Below are positions 43,881 to 57,489 of a DNA stretch of 64,000 bases, one piece after another. Under the pieces are notes generated by a model. That model was given only the letters and a program-made list of their open reading frames with translations, had not been told where the DNA came from and did no database searches. The DNA is taken from contig CM037870.1 of the NCBI GenBank assembly GCA_021292105.1, positions 47,236,508-47,300,507 on the forward strand, given 5' to 3'. A program made the translations under genes and the position numbers. The stretch's first letter is position 1, and each line of letters starts with the position of its first letter. This DNA comes from Anadara kagoshimensis. Taxonomy: Eukaryota; Mollusca; Bivalvia; Arcoida; Arcidae.

Positions 43881-45287
43881 CTCTACTCTAGCTCTATAAT
43901 CGAGTGTTTTACCGATTCGTATGCCAAGATTGCTTTAGTTCCCATCTAGAAATCAGCAGGTTCGACTGATTGACCAGACCAATCCGGGCATCCCGTCGGA
44001 TCAATACGAACCAAGATTGGAATCTATGACCCGAGTTCGATATCCGGCGTCAGGGGAAGGGAGTTTTCCATTGTAATTAGTATTTATATGTACGTTACAA
44101 ATGACGCTCCCGTTAGAACCTTGTCTTTGTGTGGCACCCCACAGGATAGAGCCCATAAAAATATATACATCAGAAATACAGTAGTATTTATGATGTACGT
44201 GCTATCCGAACCGTCTGGGATTTTTATTTCACAGAATCGCATCTAGAATAGGGGAAATGAGGGATTATAACTGACAAAAAACGATTGTATGACATGTTAT
44301 ATATCATAAAGTATAGAACATATATAATTATGATAGCTCTTCTGAATATGAAACAGTGCGTACAAATTTAATGTCGGAAGTCGTGCTAAACATAAAGGTT
44401 AACAAGTATGATCTGGTCTTCTGATCCTTTCTTTAATGTTAGACATAGGACCAGTAGGACCGGTAACAAGAAGATAGCGTGTGTGATTCTAGTTGTGTTG
44501 TATATTTAAATGACATTCTGTAAACATTGCAAGTCTCTATAAGACCGAGAACTGCATCATTGATATTTAAATTTAAAAGGTCATATGACCAGGTTATTTA
44601 AAATATCCGGGGTGTATTATTTGCAAAATGTAAATAATGGCCACCGTAATATCTCGTTAATTTCATCGAAAATAGAAAATAAAAGTGTCACTTACCACAT
44701 ATTCGATATTAAAAGATCAAGGACTGAAACTTATATCATACACAGACATATAAAACACACATATTGATCAATATCCCATCGAAATATCATGCCTATTGAA
44801 CACTTGTATACGTCAGCGATTGTGTCAATTTAAAAAAAAACAACTAACATATTGACATTATATTCACATTGCTTACTAAAGTCTACCAACCGTATATAAG
44901 CTGCCTATATATAGACATATGTTACACGTTTTTATTGAGTTCATATTGTTCATGTTTCTTTTTCTTCTTTAAAAAGAGCAATTATAATGCTAAAAATTTT
45001 ATTTAACGGATTTAAAGGTCTTGACAATTTTTTATAATAGAAATACAGACAACTACTACCGGTATTTAATTTTAGAATCACCATATCATTATTTCCTCTA
45101 TTACAGAGATTACCATTGCACGATAAGAAAATTACACGCACATAATTGAAACAAATATTTTCATATCATTCCTTGTAATGTAATGCATTTGTGTTCCATG
45201 AGGGTTTTGGTACAATGCATTAAATTTAGACCATTAGACTTCTGTACAATGATTCCAGTAAATAAAACTGAAACATCATCACTCAGT

Positions 45288-45553
45288 CCTGGTTCAGTTT
45301 CACAATTATTCCTTAATCAACATAGATTTTCCTTAACTTAAGTTTAGCAAATTATGACAGTGTTTTTTTTTAGTATGAAGAAACATTTTTGTAAAAACAA
45401 AATAAAAATTTATAAGCTTGAAGTGATCTTCAAAAACGAGACCTTAAACTCCTGAATATCTTAAAAATTAACAAAATTATTAAGGAATGGAATTTGCCAG
45501 ATTTAAGTTCTGAAAAATCTTAGCTAAGGAATGATTGTGAAACCGGGGCCTGG
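45288..45553. mobile_element. MITE with CCTGGTTTCACAATTATTCC-like ends
   Basis: The left end CCTGGTTCAGTTTCACAATT and the right end AATGATTGTGAAACCGGGGC (inverted) pair. The interior shares CAGATTTAAGTT and CTTAAAC motifs with 18644-18882. A half copy is visible around 34170-34220. Confidence 0.65.
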
Positions 45554-46140
45554 TATCATTCTTTTAATCGTTCCCGATGCATCTTAGAGGGACATTTTAA
45601 ACAATCAACAATTTAAAAAGAAGAAACCAGGACTAAAAACAACATTTACCTAAAAGAGACTTCTTAAAGTATATACAAGGAAGAAATTGAATGTTGACTT
45701 GTTAGTTTATTCTCGTACACAAAAGAGAAATAACTCTTATATACATTGCTAATAATACCATTACTACATGTACGTGTTGGTCGAAAGAAAGCATATGGTT
45801 TATTTACACTCAGCTTTTCCTTGAAAACTTCTAAATTATACAAAACTAATGAAATATGTTTGACAATTTTAAGCTTAATCTGCCTAATATTTTCTGTATT
45901 TTATTCCTCATTTAAGTAGCTGTGTTATCTGTGTACTCTGTTACAACATATGGAGGATGGGCTTTTCATTCCCCCTCTTTACCTCATTATTAGCAGATAA
46001 GCATTTACCTTGTATTGTGAGCAAATCCAATATATTCTTTAGGGAAATTTGGAGATGGATTTCTTCTTATTGTATTTCAAATACAAAATAATAAGAATTT
46101 TATGAACAAATTGAAAATTATGCCATTACTACATAATCAA

Positions 46141-46420
46141 AAACAAACATACTAATCCATGTCCGAATCACAATCTAGAAGCAAAGTAAAACTTTTGGAA
46201 CTGACAAGTTAGGTTAGACACGTGAACTTCCACCAGGGAAGTGAGGCCGGGTGCTTTGGAAGGGTAAGCACCTCCTGTTTAGCTAGCTACACCCGCCAAG
46301 TGTGTAATCAAAATTGTGTGAAAGGAACATGGAACTATGAGACGTCAAATATATCCAGGGCAATCCTGGACGCAGAGACATCAAACTTACTGTGATGACG
46401 GCCATAAAACTTTTTGAGGG
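46141..46420 (-). repeat. retroposon family B, longer copy on the minus strand
   Basis: The 3' core (ACTAATCCATGTCCGAATCA at its end, CACGTGAACTTCCACCAGGG inside) is followed by the upstream block CATGGAACTATGAGACGTCA and ATATATCCAGGGCAATCCTG. Confidence 0.7.
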
Positions 46421-46971
46421 TCTTGATAAGCCTAGGCTTGCAATATCCCATAAATCATAAATGCATTTCACCAAGTTATATGAGTAAAACAATTTGACAG
46501 TTTGGCCATCAAACATGCGCAAACATTTGACTAACTTAACAGACCTTCGTCTTATGTTAGCCCAAGGCTCACAAACTACTGTTAGTAAAATAATTTATTA
46601 GTTAATTGTTATGCCGAAATAGGTTTTACCAAAATACGTAAATGATAAACATTGTCGATGTAAATTTTGCGTCAGGACCAATAGTTTCTGTTACATTGAC
46701 CCACGATGCATACCCTAACCAATCTACTACAGAAACGTCGTTTCATAAAATAATTCCTGCATTACAGAACGCATTACAAAACCATACAAGAAGATAAATA
46801 CCTTTATATCACTTCCATTTTGATAACTCAATTTTGGCACCCACGAAAGGCTACATTTCCAGTAATAAGACAAATGTGATGACGTCAATTTTTCTATTGA
46901 CAAGTTTGCTTTTTTGCAATAATATACCTACCTCTCCTGTTACTGGTGTATTTGTTTGACAGTAAATACGT

Positions 46972-47332
46972 TATGGTAGAGCTTGTTTTCACTACGGGAA
47001 CTTTATACAACGAAGCAAACTGCTTACACATTAACTGTTGACGTAAGGATATTGTAAGCTTAAGTTTTATGGCCGCCATCCGAATATTGTTGGCAAGTAT
47101 GATGTGTCTATATGCAACATTATCCTGGGTATATTTTGCGTCCCGTAGTTTCATGTTCCTTTTATATTTAATTTGAATTAAACACTTGGTCGGTGTGGCT
47201 AACTAAACGAGGTGCTTACCTTTCCGGAACAACCGGCCTCACTTCCCTTGAGGAAGTTCAAGTGTTTAACTTAATTTACCAGCTTTCAAAGTTTTTACTT
47301 TGCGATTTGACATGGATTAGTATGTTTGATTT
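46972..47332 (+). repeat. retroposon family B, near full-length copy
   Basis: Begins TTATGGTAGAGCTTG and ACTACGGGAACTTTATACAA, continues through GGGTATATTTTGCGTCCCGT and the common core, and ends GACATGGATTAGTATGTTTG. It aligns along its length with 63003-63372 and shows what the short copies have lost. Confidence 0.75.
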
Positions 47333-47358
47333 GATTGCGGATGTCCGTCCAGTCGGTC

Positions 47359-47359
<1 letters not shown>

Positions 47360-47389
<30 letters not shown>

Positions 47390-47391
47390 TT
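47360..47391. repeat. AAT trinucleotide microsatellite
   Basis: About nine ATA/AAT repeats directly after a B copy. Confidence 0.9.
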
Positions 47392-48274
47392 CTAACTTAC
47401 CTTACACCTAGATAGTCTGAGTATCTTTTGTGACGTTGTTTCACATAAGTTGCCAGATTATACGTGTGCGACAAAATATATAACACAATAGTAAATAATA
47501 TAAACTTATATGTTAATCACAAAAATGTAAAATATACATTTATTTTAAATAAGGAAAACAACGAGGAAATTGTCACAAAAAGAAGTAAGTGTGATCTATT
47601 ACTATGCTATATCTAGATCCCAACTCTATCTGTTTTAGTACATCACATTTTAATTTGTTGAATAATCATTGGATAACTACATGAATGCTATTTAATGTAG
47701 AAATCTTCTGTCCTTGACAACGCATAGCAACGGACTAAAAGTGTTCCCCATAGTTGGCGGTTGATCAAAGGTGTTATAAGTTACCTAATTTCTAAGTATA
47801 AGATACGGAATATACAAGGTCAGTAGAAAACATGCCGGATGTGGCGTCAGCACTATGACAGTATAGTGGTCTTGGTGCCGTGCTATACCAGAAACACGAC
47901 GGGGCAAGTGTTAAAGGTTCTCAAATGGACGATCACACGCAATTTCAATGGCGAAACGTCTCCGTTCATACTGTTAACAACTCATTAAACATGTTAACCT
48001 CAGTTCAATAGATTTAACTATATACTGTTGACTGAGTTTTTTTTTAGAATATTTTGACTTTCAAAATTTACAATGTAAGTACAAAAATCAAGATGCCAAT
48101 ACTCGCTCAAGGTTAGAAAACAACATCACAGAACAACAGACGATTTCTATAGATGCATTTGTCATTTCATGAATGGCCACCCATTCATCGAAACTGTATG
48201 CAGCTCCGTTGAAGTTGTGGACAACGCTTCCTTGGATCAACGATGTGAGAGTAATATCAATTTGCGGATGTATC

Positions 48275-48428
48275 TAGCTAAACAGGAGGTGCTTACCCTT
48301 CCGGAGCACCCGGTCTCACTTCCCTGGTGGAAATTTACGTATCAAACCTAACTTGTCAGTTCCAAAGTTTTTACTTTGCTTCTGGGTTGTGATTCGGACA
48401 TGGATTAGTATGTTTGTTTTTGATTTAC
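48275..48428 (+). repeat. retroposon family B, truncated copy
   Basis: A well-kept core: CTTCCGGAGCACCCGGTCTC, AACCTAACTTGTCAGTTCC and GGACATGGATTAGTATGTTT. Confidence 0.8.
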
Positions 48429-48559
48429 ATTGACTGGAGACGAATACGGAGACGAGACCCGATGTTAAAAACCTAGTAGACAAAACAAGTACAACTGAGT
48501 CATCCCAACACCATTTGTCGTCTTTGAAAAGGTATTGCAAACCATTCACGTTAACCATG

Positions 48560-48700
48560 GGACTATTGAGATGCTTACCCTTGCGGAGCACCCGGCCTCA
48601 CTTCCCTGCTGGAAGTTCACGTGTTTCACGTAAATTGACATTTTCTTCTTTGCTTTGGGACTGTTGTTTGAACATGGATTGGTATGTTTGTTTTTGATAT
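48560..48700 (+). repeat. retroposon family B, truncated copy
   Basis: Core with GCGGAGCACCCGGCCTCACT and AACATGGATTGGTATGTTTG, 130 bases after the preceding copy and in the same orientation. Confidence 0.8.
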
Positions 48701-49230
48701 TATCATTAAATGGATGGCGGCAAACAATAACATCTTGTACTACCAGTAACAGATATACATGTCACAACCTTAAGATTTCATAACGATAAAGGACATCCTT
48801 GACGAGATCAGGCATTATCACTTCACCATGAAAGATTCTTCTCGGATATGTTACAAGATACAGAGAAATGGATACAGAAATGTGATGGATGTTTGAAGAA
48901 CAAAATACAGACAAATTCAAGAGCACCATTGATAAATATTAAAATCACAATCTGTGGAACTTGTATACATGGACGATTTATCTTTAGAATAATCATAATA
49001 TCTTAGTAATAAATACAGAACATTTCACAAGGAATATCCATTCCTTTCCCTTTCCAACACGAAAGGAAACTACACAGACAGCAAAAATATCATCGGGGAC
49101 ATTCTTCAACAAGTTCGTCATTCACCACGCTGAATATCTAAATTAAGAACAATTTCCTACCAATCAACATACTCAAAGTTTTAAAATAATTTCTGTATTT
49201 GTTTTATTAAAGAAAAAAATAAAAGATCAC

Positions 49231-49237
49231 AAAAAAA
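49231..49237 (-). terminator. Pol III oligo-T terminator of tRNA-Gln
   Basis: Seven T on the gene strand, three bases after the tRNA 3' end. Confidence 0.8.
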
Positions 49238-49240
49238 TCA

Positions 49241-49311
49241 GGTTCTACCGAGATTTGAACTCGGATCGCTGGATTCAGAGTCCAGAGTGCTAACCATTAC
49301 ACCATAGAACC
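49241..49311 (-). tRNA. tRNA-Gln (anticodon CTG)
   Basis: The minus strand folds into a complete cloverleaf: acceptor GGTTCTA with TAGAACC (7 bp), D arm with TGGTTAGCAC, anticodon stem CTGGA/TCCAG around CTCTGAA (anticodon CTG), T arm CCGAG/CTCGG around TTCAAAT. No intron, no mismatched acceptor pair, A and B boxes intact, and an oligo-T terminator follows. It is therefore likely a functional gene and not a SINE head. Confidence 0.95.
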
Positions 49312-50059
49312 GACAATAGTTAACAGAGAAAGGAATATAAAACACAGTCCTGCTAAAAGTATAATTCAGCAAGTGTTGACGGTTCTTGAAAGAAATTTGC
49401 AATTGAAAAACCATGCTGTTGAAAACAGCCATCCTAACCAAGAACACTGCGCAATGAAAGTTAATGAATAAACAAGGCAACAAAATATACATTAGTATGT
49501 ATATTCATTCACAGATAATAAAAATCTCGACTTCGGACGGGTTCTGGGGCAAATGTGCAATGGTTATAGTATTATTGAAAGTCTCCCAAATATCTGACAA
49601 GCTTAGTAAAGGTTTTGTCAAGTGGTTGTTATTAGAATGGTTGGCGTAATTGAATCCGTCTCATTAAAGAACAAGCAATATCTAGAAAGCAAAATGGCTT
49701 TGTATATATCAAAACTTTCTACAACATTTTCTATTGAAGATACATGTGCAGTGTACACCAGCTATATGGAATTCCACATAAGATCTGCTCCAAATCGGAC
49801 TGGATAAATCTAGAAAAAAATTCTTGTAATAGACCCACTTTCTATCTCCAACCTCTTCCATATAACATCGATTACAAAGCAAAATATAGAATGAAATAAT
49901 ATTTTGGCAGCCACGTATTTGCGCAAAGTAATTCGGTCTGCGGAAAGTGGAATTTGGCACTTTTACTTGGCAATTCTGTAGAGTTAACTTAAGTGTATAA
50001 TCCTGAATTTTTCAACTTGTGTGAAGTATACATAACTAACATAAATGAGCGAATTAGAA

Positions 50060-50190
50060 AACAAACATACCAATCAATGTGAAAATCATAGTCCTAAAAC
50101 ATTGTAAAACGATCAATCAAAACTGACAAATTAAGTTAAACACGTGAACTTACACAAGGTTAGTGAGGCCAGATCACCCAAAAGGGTTAG
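50060..50190 (-). repeat. retroposon family B, truncated copy
   Basis: Inverted core: CATACCAATCAATGTGAAAA at one end and AAACACGTGAACTTACACAA inside. Confidence 0.7.
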
Positions 50191-50464
50191 GGCAAACGGT
50201 ACAACAACATGACCTATATACAACATGACCAGACATATGAGAAGACAGTTACCTCGTAATCAAACAGGTTATCATGATCATATCAACATATGATAACACC
50301 CACGAGAATAAACTAAATAACATGATCAAATCTGATAAAGTACGAGTGTACTGTGAATCAAAATAAATAATTAAAATAAATAATCATTGTTTGTTTGAAG
50401 GTAACATAGATTACACAAAGCAATTTTAAAATGACTTACCATACTCGTTATATATATTGGAACA

Positions 50465-50592
50465 ATAAAAAACAAACATACCAAGTCCAAATTCCAAAGC
50501 ATAGTTTTAACTTTGAAACTGGCAAATTAGGTTAAAACATGAACCTACACCATGGAACTGAGTCCGGTTGCTCCAGAAGGGTACACACCCCG
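50465..50592 (-). repeat. retroposon family B, truncated copy
   Basis: Inverted, diverged core with ACTTTGAAACTGGCAAATTA and CATGAACCTACACCATGGAA. Confidence 0.65.
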
Positions 50593-50597
50593 AAGTG

Positions 50598-50770
50598 ACC
50601 AGTTCTAGGTTAATAGAGGAAACTGGAGTGTCCATTGAAAACTACTTAACTGACATATTTTCTTATACTAGTATCTACCTTAGTTGGAATCGAACATATA
50701 CATTGAGACGCTGTGATCTGAAAGAGTGCGCATGAAACCGCTCTGCCGCTAATACCCATTGTACCGCAAG
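50598..50770 (-). mobile_element. tRNA-like SINE fragment
   Basis: On the minus strand it shows a tRNA-like head (AGCGGCAGAGCGGTTTCATG) and the TGGACACTCCAGTTTCCTCT body shared with 43672-43880. Confidence 0.5.
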
Positions 50771-51535
50771 GAAAGAACAAATATGAGGTAAATCTATACA
50801 AATCACCATCCAAGGGTATTTACTGGTATCACGCTTAATTTCTAGTAGTTTGACCTAATTTAACTACAAATGTAGTTGTCTTATTTCACTTACTTAATCA
50901 ATATAAGACTTTTATGAAGGTAAGAAATGCACTTTGTTAAAAATTGTATTAGAATTTTAAGTTCACAAAAAGTTTGATGTACCAGAACAATAAGAAGGAA
51001 GGAAGTAATATCCTTGATGTATTAGAATAATACAAGTGAAAAAGAGAAAGAAAGACTGACAAGAAACATCACCAATCTCCGAATTAGTCAGTCACTACGG
51101 AATCTTCAAAACACCTAATCAGTCAAATAGAAGTCCTGCGAGTTAATCAGACATGTAAGCAAAAATAAGTATACATTATATATCGTTTATTCTGAAAACA
51201 CCCGTGTAATAAACGAGTTAATAAGTGAGGCAAAGTTCATTAAGATCAGAATAATATACGATTCCGAAAGATAAAATATGTATCTGGACAAAGTCTTTCA
51301 TTTTGCAAGAGCCAACAAGAAAATGATACAACAATGAAAGATAAATTATCAACTAGCATAATGATGTTGAGACCACTGTTATTAGAGGGCTGTACGTATA
51401 ATTAAAATAGGTTTATCTCGTGATGTTGTCACAAGGGTACTCCTTTATCATTAGGGTTTATAAACCCATCTAGAAATGACTTGCATTTATGTAGCATCCA
51501 TGGTCCAACAGATTGGCTTATTGTATATAAACAAA

Positions 51536-54500
51536 ATGGAGAAAGATCCATTGCTTCGCATAGAAAACAGTACAAACAATATTAAGAAGGAACCACAGCT
51601 AAGAAGAGAGTGAGGATAACACGAGGGACCACTAATATTCTTATAGCAATCTTCAATGTACTGACTAATGTATGTATGAACGTGTCTTTACCTGTTTATG
51701 CAGGAACAATGCAGGAAATTGGAGGGGACGTTTTTATATTACTTCTGATAACCTGCTTTTTCATTTTAATACTTTTCGTTTTAATGACACTGGTTGTTAA
51801 ATACACTATTGATAAAACAGCAACATTAAGACCGACTTCATCTCATAAAGTTTTGTTTGCTATGGGCCTTTTCACGGCCCTTAATGGTGTATTCATTGTT
51901 TTCGCCAGTCCACCGAACAGAACTCCGCCATACTTACAGGGAATCCTACAGTCCATGGTTATACCTTATACAATTCTGTTTAGATTGATAATTCTGAGGA
52001 AAGGTACGTACACATCTTATTAATCATTTTAACAAAATCAGTTACGAATGCTGGATATGAAGTTTTATTTTGTTTGCATTTTTAATGGGTCGCACCAAGC
52101 TGACTTTTTTAAAGGCAGCGGAGACCTGAGACAACACGTACTGCATTTTAAATTTTCAATTCAAGTCTAATTTGTTGTATTGTTATACGATACAAATATG
52201 TCAGAAAGACAGGAAAAGGGTAAAACTATAAAGGTCTGCAGCAGTGGAGGAAACTATAGTAATCAGCAACATACCTCTTAAAAGACGAGAATAAAAAATG
52301 TAAAAATACAAAATGTAAATATTTTTGGAACAATAAAAAATAAGAAAACTCGGGAGGAAAACAATCTGGAAGCAAATTGACAACATTTCTCACACTAGGA
52401 TTTGCCGAACTGGAATTCGAACCTGAGGCGCTGAAAGGCACCGTGATCCATAAACGCGAGGTTTAAACCACTCGGCCACCGAGATCCCTCTATACTAACT
52501 TATATTAACACATGTTATGAAAGTGATAATGCAGTAATGTGGAAACAAAGTAGGTTATCTTAAAATATTATAACATCGCGATAATCATTACAATTTGACT
52601 AAATTAAGACAGTCGTTAACTTTGTATTTATTTCACTATAGTACATGTTTACATTTTAATCCAACTCATTGTGTTAGACCTTCACTAGTTCGTACCCCAT
52701 TGGCTGAATTAGCAAGGTAGATTGGGGTTAGAGTGCGTATCTTCTCTTTAGGTCGCCGGTAATATGTTTTTGTGCATTCGTTTTTTTTTGCAATTTTTGC
52801 ATTGAGTAAACTTCTAGTACTAACACTACAGAAACATTTTCACACTATGTTTCAAGCATTCTGAACATATTGCATCAGAAGCAGGGCTATGTGCATAATT
52901 TTTATTGTTTTTATCAATGTATTTTAATAAATACAAGTGTTTCATGAGAGACTAAGAAATATGAATGGCTGACTATTCTAGATTACATCCTCTAAAATAT
53001 TAAAAAAAACCTTGATGTAATCTATTAAGTGTCTTGTCTTTCATATTTTGTCTTGGTCAATTTTATTCACACGAGGCAGAAACTAATTATATAAAAAGTT
53101 CTATATTTGTTGTTAATTTATTCTATATCTCTTTGACAACTAGTTACAGTTTTTTTGTTTTTTCTTTTTATTTCACAGGTATATCTGTAATCCGGAGTTT
53201 ATGCGCCGCAGTGGTGCTTGTTGGATTATTTATAACATCTGAACCTCAAATATGGGGTCTTGATCAGGGTGATGATGGATCTGGCGGTGCCAAACAAACG
53301 GTTGCAGCTAGAATTCTTTGGCCTCTATGCTTTGCTATTGGGTTCATACCTGTAGGACTTATGAATGTATTTTGCGAAAAGGAACTCAAAAAAGACGAAG
53401 TAGGTTATAATTCCGCTAATGTTCCACATGATTCATTACCGAAAATGTTGCGTTTTTTGTAAAATGTAACCCGCAACTTCTCGGCAAAAAAGCATCTTTT
53501 TGAGGGAAAGTCGCTAATTATGCAATAAAATTAATAATTCTGCAAACGCTGTGATATCAAGTGGCACGCTATTTAGCCCTATTAGAAAAAATATTTCAAT
53601 TGATATTAACTATGTTGCCCCACAATATATACGTGTTATAAAGGTTTCTAAGACTTTTTCTCGTGTTAGTATTTGGTACCCAATGACGCATTCTAATGTT
53701 TGTTTTATGTTGGCTTTTTTATTGTTGCTATTACGAGAGGAAATGATACAAATCGTTGTTCTAAAATGATTTGAATTTTTATTTTTTATTTTTAGTGCAG
53801 TTACCTTGGACTGTACTCCGATGCAAGAGATGTCTGAAATAGGCACGCATGTTGTCCATTCCCATGTCTTTTTTTGAAAAAAAAAGTTGTTTAAATTGAA
53901 TTCAATGAAACTGGTGCTTCAAATCTGGCATAACTTAATGGACTTATACATTTTATAAGGTCTTTGTTTCTTAAAGTTAAAGCATTTTATTGACAATGCA
54001 CATTTGAACGTGTTTTTTTCTCTCTTTAAGACAAATTCACAATGTCTGTTTATATTTTCCAGGGACAGTCATTCAGTTTTATCACCTGGTCACAGATATA
54101 TCAATGTGTATGTATGGTTCTGTTATTCTGGGTTGACTTCATACCAGAGTTTGGAATGGTAAGTGTAATACATAAACTGAAAGACATTGGAGCTACAGAG
54201 TGGTGCCATATATATTCGGACACTTTGTAAAATCCTTCTTTATTTCCTATAAAACCGTATATTTTTAAAAAATTCTCAAAAATTTATTTCTTGGTCAATT
54301 TCCATGATTTTTTCACCGTTAAATGTAAAATTTTTGAAGTTTTTCTTAAAAATAATTAAAAAAAACAATTTCTTTGTTTTTAAAAGATAATCATTTAAAA
54401 TTCAACGGAAAATTTCTAAAATTGAAATCTACTATATAATCATGCTTCACATGGCTGTTAAAAAGTTACAATGCTGTTCAGCTTATGTTTTCTTGACTGT

Positions 54501-55514
54501 TATAAGACGGACAATATTTTGAACATTATTGGAAGAAACTACAACTAATTTTTCATTAAAGGATGAAAAAATCATGGACTTTGACCAAGAAATAAATTTT
54601 TGAGAATGTTTTGAAATTTGAGGTTTGAAAACGCTAATTCTTTTCTCGGCCATTTTACTGTTAAACGAGGACATCTTTTTTTACATTTCCGTTTACCTAT
54701 GGTTTTGTCGAGTTCAAATAACGACGTCTTTCGAACTCCTTCCTCTGTTGCATAACAAAAATTTCAGATTTATACTGACATTACTTCCTCGTATTTTCAA
54801 CATACAAAGTCCAAAGTACGCTACCTGCTTTTCTGCCTTAATTGATTCCATAATAACCATATTATTATATTCATTTTAAAATATTAATAGCTGTATGGGC
54901 AGTGTCACACCTTTTAGTTATTGCAATTCGTAATCGTACAAAATACCGGTATCATTTTGTTTATGATATAGATGATACAGAATAGCGCTGATATTTAAAT
55001 TTTTGGAGTTTTATTTAGATACTAACATAAAAGAGTACACGGTCACGTTGTAAAGTAAAGTAACATATTCGATTCTCATGATTTTTATATAAAATACATT
55101 TTTATGTATTTTCAGGCATCGTCTCCAACGGATTTCTGGGATCGTTTCAAAGCCGGTTCTGTATGCTACTTCAGCTCCGACGCTTCCTGTAGAAATCTTG
55201 CTGGAAAAGCTTGGTTATTTTTCTTTGGGTACTGTTTCGGCAATCTGTTTCAGTTTTTATTGATTCAGTATGCAGAGGGCGCTGTATATGCTGTAGTGGT
55301 TCAGGCGTTAATATCACCCACTGCTACTATATTCTGGACATTATTTAAATATGACGAGGTCAAAGATCATTTCTATTGGGGGCCTTTGTTTAATACGACT
55401 ACAGTTTTCACGCTTGCTGGACTTTGTATGATGGTACCCGGAGTAATCATGTATAACTATTTCAGCAACAAAGAAGCCAAAGAAAAAAGCAGAATAGAAC
55501 TAGAAGTTCATTAA
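51536..55514 (+). CDS. CRT-like transporter (drug/metabolite transporter superfamily)
   Basis: Relatives of the Plasmodium chloroquine-resistance transporter move small solutes or peptides across lysosome-like membranes; the animal substrates are uncertain. Exons are about 51536-52003, 53179-53399, 54063-54158 and 55116-55514, joined in phases 1, 0, 0 with good GT-AG sites. Roughly ten hydrophobic helices are present. Motifs include ALNGVFIVFASPPNRTPP, LQGILQSMVIPYTILFR and, near the end, GAVYAVVVQALISPTATIFW. The N terminus is unclear. A good start (MEKDPLLRIENS, ATG 51536, with a PLL lysosomal-sorting-like element) stops at TGA 51611-51613, one base out of frame with the transporter frame. 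This implies a lost base near 51600 or an unseen upstream exon. A polyadenylation signal AATAAA is at 55620. Confidence 0.72.
52385..52490 (-). mobile_element. tRNA-Ser-like SINE head in CRT-like intron 1
   Basis: The minus strand reads TCGGTGGCCGAGTGGTTTAA with a later AGGTTCGAATTCCAG, an A-box/B-box pair. The anticodon region does not pair well, so it is a SINE head and not a tRNA gene. Confidence 0.55.
54271..54607. mobile_element. foldback element in CRT-like intron 3
   Basis: The left arm begins ATTCTCAAAAATTTATTTCT and the right arm is its reverse complement. Pairing extends about 55 bases, through CATGATTTTTTCA. The centre is AT-rich and non-coding. Confidence 0.75.
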
Positions 55515-56641
55515 AAACTAGATTGGCTTTTGATTTAATGAATGACGTTTTTATATTGTGTTTCCTGTGTATGTTTTTTGTAAAGTTACTATTTGATGCT
55601 TCTAAATAATACTTTGTTAAATAAATGGTTTGTTTTCTTTCTACCACATGTGTTACTTTTACTTCAATAACCAAGATGTTATATTTAAGAATGTTGAATT
55701 AACGTCACTAATAATATAAACAAGTTATTGACAACCAGTGCTAGCGTAATATATCTCCATACTACACTTGGTCCTATTCGACCAATGTTAGCGTTTTTCG
55801 TGAAGCAGTCATGCCTGCAGTTAGTGTTTTAAACATATTCAAGTTATATATATCATATCATTTGTTTTATAGTTAACTATACCCCTCGACTTGCAAGGTT
55901 AGGGGTGATATAGTAATTTACTTTGGATTGTAATTATACATGTCTGTTTTACATGTAAAGCGACCAGTAAGACGTTGAAGATTGCTTTAAATTTGCGTAG
56001 AAAATTTCACGACATTGCTATTGAAGGTTTATACGCGAATAGATTCGTTCGCGATAAATAATACTTTCGCGATTGTTATTTTATTTCATAACCTACAATT
56101 TCAAGTTTTGTAACAGTGTTTTGAAAGATTTTAAAGATAAAGATGATTTATTCACTGGTCAAGAATAAATAGATAGATTGGGAGAGGCGCTGTTACTAAA
56201 TCCACAATGATTTGCGATTAAAGGTGACTTCCGCAGAAACTGAGAATGTGAAAGTGAATGCCATTTTCATTTTTTTCTAATTTCAATACCACCAGTTATG
56301 TTACGTAATGTTAGGAAAACATACATTCGTAATGAGTTTTTATTAAAAAATATGATTTTTAATGTACATTTTAATTTTAGGGCTAAAGTGTTTTTAAAAC
56401 AAATAAAAATATTATGATTTATTGCAAAGGTCTTTTACGATAGATTTGCCTTTTGCAAATGCATTAACCAAGCGCGACATGAATATTCTAAGGTTGCCAA
56501 GGGCCCAAACCACAAGTTAATGAATGGAGTGTATTTATCTATTCTATATCTCTATATAGTCGCATTTAAGTATCGCGCCTTTTTTCATGCCTTGACTGAA
56601 TTACGCACAATAGATATGTTTTTCTGTGTTTATCAAGTGAC

Positions 56642-56644
<3 letters not shown>

Positions 56645-56678
<34 letters not shown>
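56645..56678. repeat. poly-A tract, 34 bases
   Basis: An uninterrupted A run followed by A-rich sequence. It could be the tail of an old retroposed copy, but no body is recognisable upstream. Confidence 0.85.
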
Positions 56679-56679
<1 letters not shown>

Positions 56680-57266
56680 AAAACAAAAAAACCGATTTAT
56701 GTATGATAATACATTGTATAATGAAATTGTTTCTTTTTTTTTAACTCTACTTTAACCTATCCCCCTAAAGTCATTTTCATTTTTAGATCCGGTCGTGATT
56801 AAAACCCACTACCTCCCATTATTTAAGTAGATACAACAATACAGAGATAATTCACGATTAACATATGATGTATTGTAATCAATTGAATAAAGCATGCACT
56901 AGTTCCTATTATCATATCCCTTTTTCGTTCTTCTGAAAGCCGGGTCAAGGGTCATAGTACCTGTTACAGCCTTGATTTAAATCTTATGATCACTAGGTCA
57001 TTTCCTAGATGACAAAGTTTGTTAGTTCCTTGTCGAATATCAGCGTTTTATCCGTGCACTCATGTAGGTTGTCATTTTACGCTCGTTCAAAACCGGGAGT
57101 TTTTTTCATAGTCATACTGAAAAACAAGATTCATATTAATAAACTGCAGTCATTGCATTTGTGTTTTATTAAAGTTCATCGGGTGCAATAGTTATGGCAT
57201 AAGATTTGTCATGGCGGATTTTCAATTCATCACAATGCCCGGTAATTAAGATAAGATTATAAACGG

Positions 57267-57489
57267 CGCAGTACATACCTGTCGAACGTTTCACAACAAG
57301 ATATCGAAACGAGGTCGAGGCTCTGCTGCTGAGGATAGCTGATGACCGTAAATCTGCCGAGCGATATAAACAAGCTGCCAAAAAAGCTTGCTGTCGATAT
57401 ATATTAATCGAAGTGCCGAAGTTTACGAGCTGTCAATTTATCACCAATTCGTGCGTTTATTGTTAAATTTCGACAGGTCTGTACTGTGC
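57267..57489. mobile_element. MITE family C, copy 3
   Basis: Ends GCAGTACATACCTGTCGAAC and, at right, TTTCGACAGGTCTGTACTGT. Inverted repeats of about 24 bp. Confidence 0.8.

Larger units (their letters stand above)
37904..49230. other. long gene-poor repeat region
   Basis: Apart from the repeats listed separately and whatever 5' non-coding exons the CAT gene has, I see no coding gene between the CAT start and the tRNA-Gln. Open frames here are short, start inside repeats or lack domain signatures. Confidence 0.6.
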
